Positions 42,824 to 52,406 of a DNA stretch of 64,000 bases are shown one piece after another. The DNA is from Maricaulis sp. (GTDB taxonomy: Bacteria; Pseudomonadota; Alphaproteobacteria; Caulobacterales; Maricaulaceae). The notes under the pieces are model-generated. The model saw nothing but the letters and a program-made list of their open reading frames with translations, did no database searches and had not been told where the DNA came from. Position numbers and translations under genes: made by a program. The stretch covers positions 145,094 through 209,093 of the forward strand of contig NZ_JASBRI010000013.1 in the NCBI RefSeq assembly GCF_030149515.1, in the 5' to 3' direction. Position 1 is the first letter of the stretch, and every line of letters begins with the position of its first letter.

Positions 42824-43456
42824 ATGTCCGCCGAGCTGACCGAGAAGCCGACCCATAATGACGCGATCGGGGAGGATGCGCTCAAGCAGATCCTGACCGA
42901 AGCACGGACCTATAATGATTTCGAGGACCGGCCGCTGCCCGAAGGCACGCTGCAGACGCTCTACGATACGCTGCGCATGGGGCCGACCAGCGCCAATTCC
43001 TCGCCGGCGCGTTTCCTGTTCATCACCTCGCCCGAGGCCAAGGCGCGGCTCAAGCCGATCCTGATGGAAGGCAATCAGGCCAAGACGATGAAGGCGCCTG
43101 CCACGGTTGTCGTCGCCTGGGACACCAAATTCTACGACAAGGTTCCCCAGCTGATGCCGCACAATCCTGGCGCCCGGGACTGGTTCACCGCGCCCGAATC
43201 GACCCTGGATAACGGTAAGCGCAATGCGGTGCTGCAGGGGGCTTATCTCATCATTGCGGCACGCGCGCTGGGTCTGGATACCGGGGCGATGTCGGGCTTT
43301 GACAATGACAGGCTGGACGCCGAATTCTTCGCCGGCGATCCGGAGATGAAGGACTGGAAGTCCGACTTCCTGATCAATATCGGCTACGGCACGCCAAAGA
43401 ACCTCTTCCCGCGCCTGCCGCGCCTGAGCTTCGACGAGGCCGCAAAAATCCTCTAA
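42824..43456 (+). CDS. RutE/HadB-type nitroreductase (malonic semialdehyde reductase family)
   Basis: The 210-residue protein belongs to the nitroreductase fold family that uses FMN. It has the family pattern FEDRPLPEGTLQTLYDTLRMGPTSANSSPARFLFI, an alanine-rich core helix, and GYGTPKNLFPRLPRLSFDE near the end. RutE reduces 3-hydroxypropionate-type semialdehydes in uracil breakdown, but no other rut genes are near, so the substrate is open. GGGAG seven bases upstream favours the ATG at 42824 over 42806. Confidence 0.87.
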   Translation: MSAELTEKPTHNDAIGEDALKQILTEARTYNDFEDRPLPEGTLQTLYDTLRMGPTSANSSPARFLFITSPEAKARLKPILMEGNQAKTMKAPATVVVAWDTKFYDKVPQLMPHNPGARDWFTAPESTLDNGKRNAVLQGAYLIIAARALGLDTGAMSGFDNDRLDAEFFAGDPEMKDWKSDFLINIGYGTPKNLFPRLPRLSFDEAAKIL

Positions 43457-43465
43457 AGGGCTGGC

Positions 43466-44110
43466 ATGACCCTGCTGGCCATCGATACCACCGGCGCGAA
43501 TTGTTCCGTTGCCCTGCGCATTGCGGGCCGGCCGGACGTAATCGTCAGCGAGATGATCGGGCGCGGGCATGCCGAACGCCTGGCACCCATGGTGGCGGAG
43601 ACGCTCGCGGGGGCGGGCGTGGCGGCATGCGAGCTGACGCGGATCGGGGTGACAACGGGGCCGGGCAGTTTTGCCGGCACGCGTGTGGCGACGGCCTTCG
43701 CGCGCGGCCTGGCCCTGGCCACAGGGGCACAGGCTGTCGGCATAGGCAATCTGGCCGTGTTTGCGCACCAGGCCCGCGCGGTTCGCCCGCTGGCGGTGCT
43801 GCACGATGCCAAGCGCGGCGAAGTCATCCTGCAGATCTGGACGCAGGCCGGAGCAAACGAACCGGAACGCCTTGCCTTGGCCGATGTGCCGGGCCGGATC
43901 CGGGCGCTGGCGGGGGAGGGCGTTCACCTGGCCGGGCCCGGCACCGGCGTCATCGGCACTGCGGGATTTGCCGTCACGGGCGACGACGTGCTCGACCTGG
44001 CCGCCCTGCTGGACCTCGTCGCCGCGGCCGAGCCGGCCGCCGCACCCCCCTCGCCCTTCTATGCCCGCCCGCCGGACGCCAAGCTTCCCGGCGGCGTCGA
44101 GCCGGTATGA
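43466..44110 (+). CDS. tsaB: tRNA threonylcarbamoyladenosine biosynthesis protein TsaB
   Basis: TsaB partners TsaD and TsaE in making t6A37 in tRNA. The 214-residue protein starts with LLAIDTTGANCSVALRI, contains GRGHAERLAPMV and IGVTTGPGSFAGTRVATAFARGLALA, and lacks the TsaD metal site, as expected. It lies 9 bp after the nitroreductase gene. Its stop overlaps the rimI start in ATGA. Confidence 0.94.
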   Translation: MTLLAIDTTGANCSVALRIAGRPDVIVSEMIGRGHAERLAPMVAETLAGAGVAACELTRIGVTTGPGSFAGTRVATAFARGLALATGAQAVGIGNLAVFAHQARAVRPLAVLHDAKRGEVILQIWTQAGANEPERLALADVPGRIRALAGEGVHLAGPGTGVIGTAGFAVTGDDVLDLAALLDLVAAAEPAAAPPSPFYARPPDAKLPGGVEPV

Positions 44111-44571
44111 ACGGGGGCATCCGGCGCGTCACGCCGCAGGCGGCGGGTGCGCTGGCCCGCCTTCATGCCCAGTGTTTCGACACCGCCTGGCCGGAAAGCG
44201 AATTCGCTGCCCTGCTTCACATGCCGGGCATGGCGGGCTTTCTGTGGTCAGTGAACCCTGCCGGTGCGTCCGGCTTCGCGCTGCTGCGCCAGGTGGTGGA
44301 CGAGGCGGAGATCCTCACCATCGGCATTGCTCCGTCCGGGCGGGGACAGGGTGCGGGCGCCGAGCTGCTCCGGGCGGTGGAGGCGGCGATGGCGGCGCAG
44401 GGGGTGGCAAGGGTGTTTCTCGAAGTGTCTACAGCAAACGCGTCGGCCCGCCGGCTCTATGACCGAGCCGGATACTCGGAAATCGGCCGCCGCAGGCACT
44501 ACTACGCCGACGGGACGGATGCGCTTGTGCTGGAAAAATGGCTGCGAAAAGATGGACAGACCGGTATCTGA
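44107..44571 (+). CDS. rimI: Ribosomal-protein-S18-alanine N-acetyltransferase RimI
   Basis: The 154-residue GNAT protein has the acetyl-CoA-binding motif A (IGIAPSGRGQGAGAELL) and the RimI-type ending (SARRLYDRAGYSEIGRRRHYY, followed by DALVLEKWL). RimI acetylates the N-terminus of ribosomal protein S18. The tsaB-rimI-fur order is common in alphaproteobacteria. It overlaps tsaB by 4 bp. Confidence 0.93.
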   Translation: MNGGIRRVTPQAAGALARLHAQCFDTAWPESEFAALLHMPGMAGFLWSVNPAGASGFALLRQVVDEAEILTIGIAPSGRGQGAGAELLRAVEAAMAAQGVARVFLEVSTANASARRLYDRAGYSEIGRRRHYYADGTDALVLEKWLRKDGQTGI

Positions 44572-44608
44572 ACGCCTATCTCTGGGGCGGAAAGACGAGG
44601 GAAGCACC

Positions 44609-45028
44609 ATGCCCGACCGTATCGAAAAACTCTGCGTGGAGAAGGGGCTTCGCATGACCGACCAGCGTCGAGTCATTGCGCGTGTGCTGTCCGCCGCCGA
44701 CGATCATCCCGATGCCGAGGAATTGCATCGCCGCGCCTCGGCGGAAGATCCGCGGATTTCGCTCGCCACGGTCTACCGTACGGTCCGCCTTTTCGAGGAT
44801 GCCGGCATTATCGAACGCCACGACTTCCGCGACGGAAGGTCGCGCTATGAGGAAGTCGGCGACGAGCATCACGACCATCTGATCGACCTGAAGTCCGGTG
44901 AGGTCGTGGAATTTGTCAATGAAGAGATCGAGCGATTGCAGGAAGCGATCGCCCGCAAGCTGGGCTACAAGCTTGTCGATCACCGCCTGGAGCTATACGG
45001 CGTGCCGCTGAAGAGTGCCGAGGAGTAG
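44609..45028 (+). CDS. fur: Ferric uptake regulator family protein
   Basis: The 139-residue protein has the winged helix (KGLRMTDQRRVIARVL, ISLATVYRTVRLFEDAGII) and the metal-binding region HDFRDGRSRYE followed by DEHHDHLIDLKSGEVVEF. The usual C-terminal CxxC zinc motif of many Fur proteins is absent, as in several alphaproteobacterial Fur/Mur proteins. It may therefore sense iron, manganese or heme status. GAGGGA lies before the ATG at 44609. It follows rimI by 37 bp. Confidence 0.92.
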   Translation: MPDRIEKLCVEKGLRMTDQRRVIARVLSAADDHPDAEELHRRASAEDPRISLATVYRTVRLFEDAGIIERHDFRDGRSRYEEVGDEHHDHLIDLKSGEVVEFVNEEIERLQEAIARKLGYKLVDHRLELYGVPLKSAEE

Positions 45029-45058
45029 GCGCTCCGAGCCTCCCTGCAAGGAGCCGCC

Positions 45059-46348
45059 ATGCCCGCCCGCAAGCCCGGCAAGCACGCATTCGTCTTTATT
45101 TTCGTAACCGTGCTGATCGACATGATCGGTTTCGGTCTGATCATCCCGGTCATGCCGGAGCTGATCGGCGTGCTGACCGGGCTGGAAGCCAATGACGCCG
45201 CTGTCCTGGGTGCCTGGCTGATGGCCACCTATGCCGGCATGCAGTTCGTCTTCGCGCCCATTGTCGGCGGCCTGTCCGACCGTTTCGGCCGCAAGCCGGT
45301 CCTGCTGGCCGCGCTGGCCGGCTTTACCGTCGACTATGTCATCATGGGCTTTGCACCGGTCTTCTGGCTGCTGCTGGTCGGCCGCATCCTGGCGGGCATT
45401 TTCGGTGCCAGCTATTCGACCGCCAATGCCTATATCGCCGACATCACCCCGGCCAAGGAACGCGCCGGACGGTTCGGGATGATCGGCGCGGCCTTCGGGA
45501 TCGGTTTCATCCTGGGCCCCGCCCTGGGCGGTTTCCTGGGTGACTTCTTCGGTCCGCGTGCGCCCTTCTTCGCGGCCGCCATCCTGGCCGGCTGCAATCT
45601 GGTCTACGGCCTTGTCGTGCTGCCGGAGACCCTGGCCCCCGAAAACCGCCGTCCCTTCTCCCTGGCCCGGGCCAATCCGCTCGGCTCGCTGCTGCAGATG
45701 CGCAAATATCCGGCCGTCCTGGTGATGATGGGCGCGGTCTTCCTGATGCTGCTGGCGCATGCCGTTTATCCGGCGATCTGGTCGTACTACACCGATTTCA
45801 AGTTCGGATGGGGACCGGCGGAAATCGGCATGTCGCTGATGGCGGTGGGTCTCACGACAGCGATGGTACAGGGCGGTCTGACGCGGGTTCTCGTTCCCAA
45901 GCTGGGAGAGTGGCGCGCCATCGGCTTCTCGCTAACACTCGCGATCTTTTCCTATGCCGCCTACGGCTTCGCGCCGGCCGGCTGGGTCGTCTACCCGATC
46001 ATCGCGGTCGGTGCGCTGGCCGGGATCGGCCAGCCGGCGCTTCAGGGAGTTGTCTCGCGCATCGTGCCGCCCAATGCGCAGGGCGAGCTGCAGGGCGCGA
46101 TGACCTCGCTGCAAAGCCTGTCCATGGTGATCGGCCCGCTCTTCATGTCGCGCGTGTTCGAGCATTATTCCGGACCGGACGCACCGCTGGCCTTCCCGGG
46201 GGCGCCCTTCATCCTGGCCTCGATCATGACGGCGGTTGCCCTGATCATCGCGCTGGGTGCCAGGAAGCACGATCCCGGGGCGGCGGACGAGGAGGCCGGT
46301 GCGGCGGTTGCCGAAACGCCGCTCGCCGGCGCGGGCAAGACGGATTAG
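45059..46348 (+). CDS. TetA-like MFS efflux transporter (12-helix)
   Basis: The 429-residue protein has about 12 membrane segments. It carries the TetA/TCR subfamily motifs: FIFVTVLIDMIGFGLIIPVMPEL at the start, motif A (GGLSDRFGRKPVLLAAL), and motif C-like GFILGPALGG. Members export drugs, but this chromosomal member lies in housekeeping context and its substrate is unknown. AAGGAGCC precedes the ATG. It starts 30 bp after fur; regulation by fur is possible but not shown. Confidence 0.87.
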   Translation: MPARKPGKHAFVFIFVTVLIDMIGFGLIIPVMPELIGVLTGLEANDAAVLGAWLMATYAGMQFVFAPIVGGLSDRFGRKPVLLAALAGFTVDYVIMGFAPVFWLLLVGRILAGIFGASYSTANAYIADITPAKERAGRFGMIGAAFGIGFILGPALGGFLGDFFGPRAPFFAAAILAGCNLVYGLVVLPETLAPENRRPFSLARANPLGSLLQMRKYPAVLVMMGAVFLMLLAHAVYPAIWSYYTDFKFGWGPAEIGMSLMAVGLTTAMVQGGLTRVLVPKLGEWRAIGFSLTLAIFSYAAYGFAPAGWVVYPIIAVGALAGIGQPALQGVVSRIVPPNAQGELQGAMTSLQSLSMVIGPLFMSRVFEHYSGPDAPLAFPGAPFILASIMTAVALIIALGARKHDPGAADEEAGAAVAETPLAGAGKTD

Positions 46349-46459
46349 TCTTGCGGGCCTTGCGCTTCGGCCCCATTTCCATCATAACGCCCCGCTTCCC
46401 GGCCGATGGCCGGACGCCGCTGCATGGGTAGGCCGCAGATGCGGCCCGACGAAGGTTTC

Positions 46460-47830
46460 ATGAGTTCGACGCGCAAACGTCTCTACATCAAGACTTACGG
46501 CTGCCAGATGAATGTCTACGATTCCGAGAGGATGAGGGATGTTCTGACCCCGCTGGGCTATGAGCCGGCGGACGAACCCGACGGCGCCGACCTGGTGATC
46601 CTCAATACCTGTCATATCCGCGAGAAGGCGGCGGAGAAGGTCTATTCCGAACTGGGCCGCCTGCGCCCGCTGAAGGACGGCAAGGCGGCATCCGGCGGCA
46701 TGACCATCGCCGTGGCCGGCTGTGTGGCCCAGGCCGAAGGCGCGGAAATCATGAAACGCGCGCCGGTCGTCGACCTCGTTGTCGGACCGCAGACCTATCA
46801 CAAGCTGCCCGAACTGATCGCCCAGGCCCATCGCGCCCGCGGCGAAGCGCTGGATACCGAGTTCGAGGTCGAGGACAAGTTCGACCGGCTGGCGGGCGAA
46901 CGCCAGGTCGAGGGGCATACGGCCTTCGTCACTGTGCAGGAAGGTTGCGACAAGTTCTGCACTTTCTGCGTGGTGCCCTATACCCGCGGAGCCGAGTGGT
47001 CGCGCCCGGTCGACCAGGTCGTCGCAGAAGTGCGCCAGCTGGCCGCCAAGGGTGTGCGCGAAGTCACTCTGCTGGGCCAGAATGTGAACGCCTTCCATGG
47101 CGAACCGCCGGCCGGCCGCGAGGCGGACGGCCCCTGGGGGCTGGGACAGCTCGTGCGCCATATCGCGCTGATCGGCGGGATCGAGCGTATCCGCTTCACC
47201 ACCTCGCATCCGCGCGACATGGAGGAGGACCTGATCGAGGCCTTCGCCGATACGCCCAAGCTGATGCCCTATTTCCACCTGCCTGTGCAGTCGGGTTCGG
47301 ACAAGATCCTCAAGGCGATGAACCGTCAGCACACGGCCCAGGAGTATGTCGCCATCATCGAGCGACTGCGTGCGGCGCGGCCGGACATCGCCATTTCCGG
47401 CGACATGATCGTCGGTTTCCCGGGCGAGAGCGATGCTGATTTCGAGGCGACCCTGGAGCTGGTGCGCGAGGTGAACTATGCGTCCTGCTTCTCGTTCAAG
47501 TATTCGCGCCGTCCCGGCACGCCGGGGGCGGCGATGTTCAACCAGGTCGACGAAACCGTGAAAGGTGAGCGCCTGGCTGCGCTTCAGGCCCTGCTCAATG
47601 CGCAGCAGGTGGCATTCAATGAATGCCAGATCGGCCGCACCCTGCCGGTGCTGTTTGAAAAGCCCGGACGCATGGACGGCCAGCTGCACGGGCGCAGCCC
47701 CTATCTGCAGGCTGTGCATGTGGATGCGCCGGCCGAGCTGGTCGGACAGATCGCCGACGTGACCATCGAGGCGGCCTCGCGCAATGCCCTGAGCGGCCGC
47801 CTCGCGAGCGGGGAGAGGAGCGCGGCGTGA
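46460..47830 (+). CDS. miaB: tRNA-2-methylthio-N6-dimethylallyladenosine synthase MiaB
   Basis: MiaB adds the methylthio group to i6A37 in tRNA. The 456-residue radical SAM protein has the N-terminal UPF0004 domain with three cluster cysteines ([31 protein letters not shown]). It has the radical SAM motif [15 protein letters not shown] and a C-terminal TRAM domain. The ATG at 46460 is chosen from family length; ATGs at 46439 and 46406 are alternatives. Its TGA overlaps the GTG of phoH. Confidence 0.96.
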   Translation: MSSTRKRLYIKTYGCQMNVYDSERMRDVLTPLGYEPADEPDGADLVILNTCHIREKAAEKVYSELGRLRPLKDGKAASGGMTIAVAGCVAQAEGAEIMKRAPVVDLVVGPQTYHKLPELIAQAHRARGEALDTEFEVEDKFDRLAGERQVEGHTAFVTVQEGCDKFCTFCVVPYTRGAEWSRPVDQVVAEVRQLAAKGVREVTLLGQNVNAFHGEPPAGREADGPWGLGQLVRHIALIGGIERIRFTTSHPRDMEEDLIEAFADTPKLMPYFHLPVQSGSDKILKAMNRQHTAQEYVAIIERLRAARPDIAISGDMIVGFPGESDADFEATLELVREVNYASCFSFKYSRRPGTPGAAMFNQVDETVKGERLAALQALLNAQQVAFNECQIGRTLPVLFEKPGRMDGQLHGRSPYLQAVHVDAPAELVGQIADVTIEAASRNALSGRLASGERSAA

Positions 47831-48861
47831 CGGCAGCGAAAACACCGGCGCGTGCACGCTCGACCAAGCCCCGGCGGGAAGCCTCCGAGACCGTCTTTTT
47901 CGACGACAAGGAGCGTCTGCGCGGTCTCGCGGGTGCGGGCGACCGCTTTCTCATCCTGATCGAACAGGAACTCGGCGTGCGGCTGAGCGCGCCCGGCGGC
48001 GGCCAGATCGTTATCTCGGCCGGCGATGCGGCCGCGCGCGACGAGGCGAAACGCGTCATCAAACGCCTCTACGCGTCGCTGGAGCACGGGCTGACCTGCG
48101 ACGAGGCCGCTGTGCGCGCGGCGCTGCGTATGCGCGATGCGGAAGATGCGGAAACCGGATCGGATGACGGCGTCATACGCGTGCCCCGGGGTTCCAGCCT
48201 GATCGCGCGGACTGAAGGCCAGCGCGAATATGTGCGCGCCCTCAAGAATGACAAGGCGTTCGATCTGATCTTCGGCGTCGGCCCGGCAGGCACCGGCAAG
48301 ACGCTGCTGGCGGTCGCCTATGGCGCTTCGCTGCTGGTCCAGCGCAAGGTCGAGAAGCTGATCATCACCCGGCCGGCCGTCGAGGCCGGTGAAAAGCTGG
48401 GTTTCCTGCCCGGCGACCTCACCGAGAAGGTCGACCCCTATCTGCTGCCGGTCTGGGACGCCCTGGCCGACACGCTGGGCCGGCACCAGCTGGAGAAGAT
48501 GCGCGAGGACGGGCGTATCGAGGTGGCGCCGATCGCCTTCATGCGGGGCCGCACGCTGAACCGGGCCTTCATCGTGGTCGACGAGGCGCAGAACACGTCG
48601 CGCGCGCAGATGCAGATGGTTCTGACCCGTCTGGGCGAAGGCTCGCGCATGGCGGTGACCGGCGATCCAAGCCAGATCGACCTGCATCCGCGCGAACCCT
48701 CGGGCCTGGCTCACGCGCTGGGCATCCTGTCGCAGACCAAAGGTGTTGCCATTGCGCGGTTTTCGCGTGTTGATGTGGTCCGGCACGATCTGGTCGCCCG
48801 GATCGTGGAAGCTTATGAGGACGATGCCCGCCGCGCGGCCGGCGACACGCAGGATCAATGA
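47827..48861 (+). CDS. PhoH-like NTPase (YbeZ)
   Basis: The 344 residues have an N-terminal KH-like region, then the PhoH ATPase domain with Walker A ([18 protein letters not shown]) and Walker B-like [15 protein letters not shown]. This YbeZ group works with the endoribonuclease YbeY in rRNA processing, which fits the 4-bp overlap with ybeY downstream. It starts at GTG, overlapping the miaB stop. Confidence 0.95.
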   Translation: MTAAKTPARARSTKPRREASETVFFDDKERLRGLAGAGDRFLILIEQELGVRLSAPGGGQIVISAGDAAARDEAKRVIKRLYASLEHGLTCDEAAVRAALRMRDAEDAETGSDDGVIRVPRGSSLIARTEGQREYVRALKNDKAFDLIFGVGPAGTGKTLLAVAYGASLLVQRKVEKLIITRPAVEAGEKLGFLPGDLTEKVDPYLLPVWDALADTLGRHQLEKMREDGRIEVAPIAFMRGRTLNRAFIVVDEAQNTSRAQMQMVLTRLGEGSRMAVTGDPSQIDLHPREPSGLAHALGILSQTKGVAIARFSRVDVVRHDLVARIVEAYEDDARRAAGDTQDQ

Positions 48862-49310
48862 ACGCTGTCGATCTGATCGTGGAGGACGAGGCCTGGACCG
48901 CCATCAGCGGAAAAACCCGTCTGGCCGAAACCGCCATTGCCGCTGCCTGCGAGGAGCTGGACGAGCGCCGGGCCGGCGTCGTTGCCATCCTGCTGACGGG
49001 CGATGCGGCCATCGCCGATCTCAACCGCGATTTCCGCGCAAAGGACGGGCCGACCAATGTTCTTTCCTTTCCGGCCGGTGAGCATGCTGACAATCATCTC
49101 GGCGATATCGCCCTGGCGGCCGGCGTCGTCGCGCAGGAGGCCGAGGCGCGGGGCATTGCCCTGGAGGACCACTTGCGGCATCTGATCGTGCATGGATTCC
49201 TGCATCTGCAGGGTTATGATCATCAACACGATGACGAAGCAGAGATTATGGAAGACCTTGAACGCCGGGCCCTCGCCCGGTTGGGCGTCGGCGACCCCTA
49301 TGCCGAATGA
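48858..49310 (+). CDS. ybeY: Endoribonuclease YbeY
   Basis: YbeY is a metal-dependent RNase involved in 16S rRNA 3'-end maturation and ribosome quality control. The 150-residue protein has the zinc-binding H-x3-H-x5-H signature (HGFLHLQGYDH) and the conserved Arg region RDFRAKDGPTNVLSFP. It overlaps phoH by 4 bp and precedes the CorC-type gene by 26 bp. Confidence 0.96.
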   Translation: MNAVDLIVEDEAWTAISGKTRLAETAIAAACEELDERRAGVVAILLTGDAAIADLNRDFRAKDGPTNVLSFPAGEHADNHLGDIALAAGVVAQEAEARGIALEDHLRHLIVHGFLHLQGYDHQHDDEAEIMEDLERRALARLGVGDPYAE

Positions 49311-49336
49311 ACGCATGAATCCGGATCCGACCCGAC

Positions 49337-50242
49337 ATGGCTGATACTCCCAGTGCGTCAGGTCCGGCCGGCCGATCTTGGCTGCGCCGCCTGTTCGGCA
49401 ATGGCCGAGACGCTGAAACCGTGACCCCGCTGCCTGTTGCCGCCACCCCGGCCATGACCCATCATTCCATCGAAGCCGATGCTCTCGACCGGTTGCGCGT
49501 GGCCGATGTGATGGTGCCCCGTGCCGACATTATCGGCGTGGAAGTCTCCACCCCGCTGGGCGAGCTGGCGCGCATCTTTGCCGACGCGGCGCATTCGCGC
49601 CTGCCGATCTATCGCGAGACGCTCGACGATCCGGTCGGCGTGGTCCACATCAAGGACGTGATCGCCCATCTCGCGCCCGGCCAGACCGGCCGTCGGCCGG
49701 CCGGCTGGCTGCAGAAAGTGGTGTTGCCCGACATCGCCCGTCCGCTCCTTTTCGCGCCGCCCTCGATGACCGCGACCGACCTGCTGCGTCGCATGCAGGG
49801 CCGGCGCATGCACCTTGCGCTCGTCGTCGACGAATACGGCGGCACCGACGGGCTGGTGACACTGGAAGACCTGATCGAACCGATTGTCGGCGATATCGAA
49901 GACGAACACGACGACGAGGATTCGCCTGCCATCCGGGCGCGCGGTCCCGGCGTGTGGGATGTGGATGCGCGCGCCGAGATCGACGATTTTGAAGCCGTGG
50001 TCGGCGAGGAGATCGCGGCGGAAGACGAGGACGATGACGTCGACAGTCTCGGCGGTCTGGTCTTCACCCTGATCGGGCGCGTGCCCGAACGCGGCGAAGT
50101 GATCCGGCATCCCACAGGCTACGAGTTCGAAGTGATCGAGGCCGACAGCCGCCGCATCAAGCATATGCGCGTGCGCGCGCCGAGCCGCAAACCGAAGGCG
50201 CCGCCGGCCGCGAGCGAGGACGGGGGCGGGCCGGTTTCATGA
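49337..50242 (+). CDS. CBS-domain hemolysin-like protein (CorC/TlyC)
   Basis: The 301 residues contain two CBS domains (about 60-185; VADVMVPRADIIGVEV, HLALVVDEYGGTDGLVTLEDLIEPIVGDI) and the C-terminal CorC_HlyC domain (GGLVFTLIGRVPERGEVI). The protein is soluble. CorC proteins modulate magnesium and cobalt transport, and the hemolysin label in databases is historical. It sits between ybeY and lnt as in many proteobacteria, overlapping lnt by 4 bp. Confidence 0.93.
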   Translation: MADTPSASGPAGRSWLRRLFGNGRDAETVTPLPVAATPAMTHHSIEADALDRLRVADVMVPRADIIGVEVSTPLGELARIFADAAHSRLPIYRETLDDPVGVVHIKDVIAHLAPGQTGRRPAGWLQKVVLPDIARPLLFAPPSMTATDLLRRMQGRRMHLALVVDEYGGTDGLVTLEDLIEPIVGDIEDEHDDEDSPAIRARGPGVWDVDARAEIDDFEAVVGEEIAAEDEDDDVDSLGGLVFTLIGRVPERGEVIRHPTGYEFEVIEADSRRIKHMRVRAPSRKPKAPPAASEDGGGPVS

Positions 50243-51843
50243 ACTGGCGCCGCCTCCCGATATGGCGGCCGCGCGCCTGGCTGGCATCGCGTCGTGGCTG
50301 GCGCCATCGCCTGTACCTGTTTGCCGGCGGCGGTATCTCCGCCCTTGCCATGGCGCCGCTGCATGTCTGGCCCGCCCTGATGGCGGGGCTGTGCCTCCTG
50401 CTCTGGAGCCTGGACGGGGCGCGACGAACCGGGCGTCCGCTGCGTTCGGCACTGCTGCGTGGCTTCATCTTCGGCCTGGGCTATTTCCTGGCCGGCACGT
50501 TCTGGCTCGCTTTCGCCTTCATCACCCGCGGTTCGGGCTATGCCGCCATGGTACCGGTTGCGGTGCCGCTCTTTGCGGCTCTCCTGGCCGCGTTCTGGGG
50601 GCTGGCGGGCGTGCTCTACGTCCTGCTCGCCCAGCGCTCGGAATGGCGGGTGCTGATGTTTGCCGTGGCGATCACGGCGCTGGAATGGGTGCGCGGCCAT
50701 CTCTTCGGCGGTCTGCCCTGGAACCTGCCGGCGTATACCTGGCCCGCCGGGGGCGCGATCAGCCAGAGTGCGTCCTGGTTCGGCGTCTACGGGCTGACCC
50801 TGTTGACCGTTTTCATGCTGTCGGCGCCGGCCGTGGCACTCGGGCCGCGGCTGCGGGTGCGGCGGCTGATGCCGCTGATCGCGGGCATTTCCATCGGTCT
50901 CATCCTGATCTGTTTCGGCGCCCTGCGCCTGTCGGGCATCGATGTGGACGGGCAGTCCGACATGCGTTTGCGCCTGGTACAGACCGGCATTTCCCAGCGG
51001 GAGAAATGGGCCCCGGACGGTGCCGAGCGTACGCGCGACCGCTATCTCGCCCTGACCGCCCGCGACGGGCTCGACGAGGTCACCCACGTGATCTGGCCCG
51101 AGGGCGCGCTGCCCACCTTCATGCTTGAGGACGGCGAGACACTGGGACTGATCGGCGAGCGTCTGGACGGCGGCCAGGTCCTGCTCGCCGGGGTCAACCG
51201 GCGTGCCCGGGGCGAGGATGGCTACGACTATTTCAACGCCCTGGCCGTGATGCGCTTCCCGCATGGCTCGCCGCGCGTGGAGACGCTCTACGACAAGGTG
51301 CGCCTGACACCGTTCGGGGAAATGGTGCCGATGTCCTGGCTGCTCGAGGCGATCGGGTTCGACGAGTTCACCCGCTATCAGTTCTCGCCGGGCCCGGCGG
51401 CCGCAACCCTGGACGTGCCCGGAGCGCCGCCCGTCATGCCGCTGATCTGCTATGAAGCGATCTTTCCGGAATTCGTGCGTTCGGCACCCGAGCGTCCGGC
51501 CTGGCTGTTCAACATTTCCAACGATGCCTGGTTCGGCCTGACCTCGGGCCCGTACCAGCATTTCAACCAGGCCCGCTACCGCACGATCGAGACCGGTCTG
51601 CCGATGGTCCGCTCGGCCGCATTCGGCGTGTCCGGCGTGGTCGGGCCTGCCGGACGGGCCCGGGTGCAGATCCCGCCGCGCACAGAAGGGGCTTTCGATG
51701 TCGGCCTGCCCTCCGCGCTGGTCCCGCCCCCCTATATGTGGTGGGGAGACACGCCGCTTCTGGCCCTTCTGATCATGATGATGGCCGGGGTCGCCGTACA
51801 GCGGCGTGCCGTCCTTCTGCGCAGGTTTGTTACGCAGCCATGA
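50239..51843 (+). CDS. lnt: Apolipoprotein N-acyltransferase
   Basis: Lnt adds the third acyl chain to lipoproteins in the inner membrane, and this window encodes several lipoproteins. The 534-residue protein has about seven N-terminal membrane helices and a periplasmic nitrilase domain. The catalytic triad residues are Glu in VIWPEGALP, Lys in YDKVRLTPFGE and Cys in PLICYEAIFPEFV. A final transmembrane helix follows (LLALLIMMMAGVAVQ). Confidence 0.96.
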   Translation: MNWRRLPIWRPRAWLASRRGWRHRLYLFAGGGISALAMAPLHVWPALMAGLCLLLWSLDGARRTGRPLRSALLRGFIFGLGYFLAGTFWLAFAFITRGSGYAAMVPVAVPLFAALLAAFWGLAGVLYVLLAQRSEWRVLMFAVAITALEWVRGHLFGGLPWNLPAYTWPAGGAISQSASWFGVYGLTLLTVFMLSAPAVALGPRLRVRRLMPLIAGISIGLILICFGALRLSGIDVDGQSDMRLRLVQTGISQREKWAPDGAERTRDRYLALTARDGLDEVTHVIWPEGALPTFMLEDGETLGLIGERLDGGQVLLAGVNRRARGEDGYDYFNALAVMRFPHGSPRVETLYDKVRLTPFGEMVPMSWLLEAIGFDEFTRYQFSPGPAAATLDVPGAPPVMPLICYEAIFPEFVRSAPERPAWLFNISNDAWFGLTSGPYQHFNQARYRTIETGLPMVRSAAFGVSGVVGPAGRARVQIPPRTEGAFDVGLPSALVPPPYMWWGDTPLLALLIMMMAGVAVQRRAVLLRRFVTQP

Positions 51844-51931
51844 ACTGAAAGTGATTATGAGCCCACGCCATGGTTGTGCTATCCTGACGGCGTGGCAAGA
51901 CCCACTGGCAGGCCGGAATCGAGGTGATTGC

Positions 51932-52360
51932 ATGGCGAAGCCGAACCCCCGCGGACCCAACCCCATCGACATCCATGTCGGCGCGCGTATCCGGTTGAGG
52001 CGGCAATTGTTGAAGATGAGCCAGGAAAAGCTGGGCGATGAACTCGGCGTGACCTTTCAGCAGGTCCAGAAGTACGAGCGCGGCGCCAACCGTGTCGGCG
52101 CGAGCCGGCTGTACCGCCTGTCGCGCGTGCTCGATGTGCCGGTCCAGTTCTTCTTCGAGGGGCTGGGCGAAAAATCGGCGGCAACCGGTATGGCCGAGGG
52201 CGATCAGACGCCTGTGGTCTACGATTTCATCCAGAGCGCGGACGGCGTCTCCCTGGCCGAGGCGTTTTCACGCATCAGCGACGCCAAGGTACGCCGCCGC
52301 GTGCTGGAACTGGTCCGCACGCTTGCCGCGGAAGACGGCGGCGAAGCGGTCGCGCACTGA
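51932..52360 (+). CDS. XRE-family transcriptional regulator (lnt-linked alphaproteobacterial type)
   Basis: The 142-residue protein has a helix-turn-helix (IRLRRQLLKMSQEKLGDELGVTFQQVQKYERGANRV) at about residues 20-55. The extension LDVPVQFFFEGLG and a C-terminal helical segment follow. It is the conserved small regulator next to lnt in alphaproteobacteria. Its regulon here cannot be read from the sequence. The ATG at 51932 begins the family homology, 88 bp after lnt. The gene that usually follows, metK, is missing. Confidence 0.9.
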   Translation: MAKPNPRGPNPIDIHVGARIRLRRQLLKMSQEKLGDELGVTFQQVQKYERGANRVGASRLYRLSRVLDVPVQFFFEGLGEKSAATGMAEGDQTPVVYDFIQSADGVSLAEAFSRISDAKVRRRVLELVRTLAAEDGGEAVAH

Positions 52361-52406
52361 GCCCGACCGCATCGCGGGCTTTTCTCGCCGGCGTGAAATG
52401 CTCTAG

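Noticed and set aside
50119..51972. 617-codon minus-strand frame opposite lnt
   Set aside because: lnt has all catalytic residues and family length on the plus strand. The reverse product has no recognisable domain.
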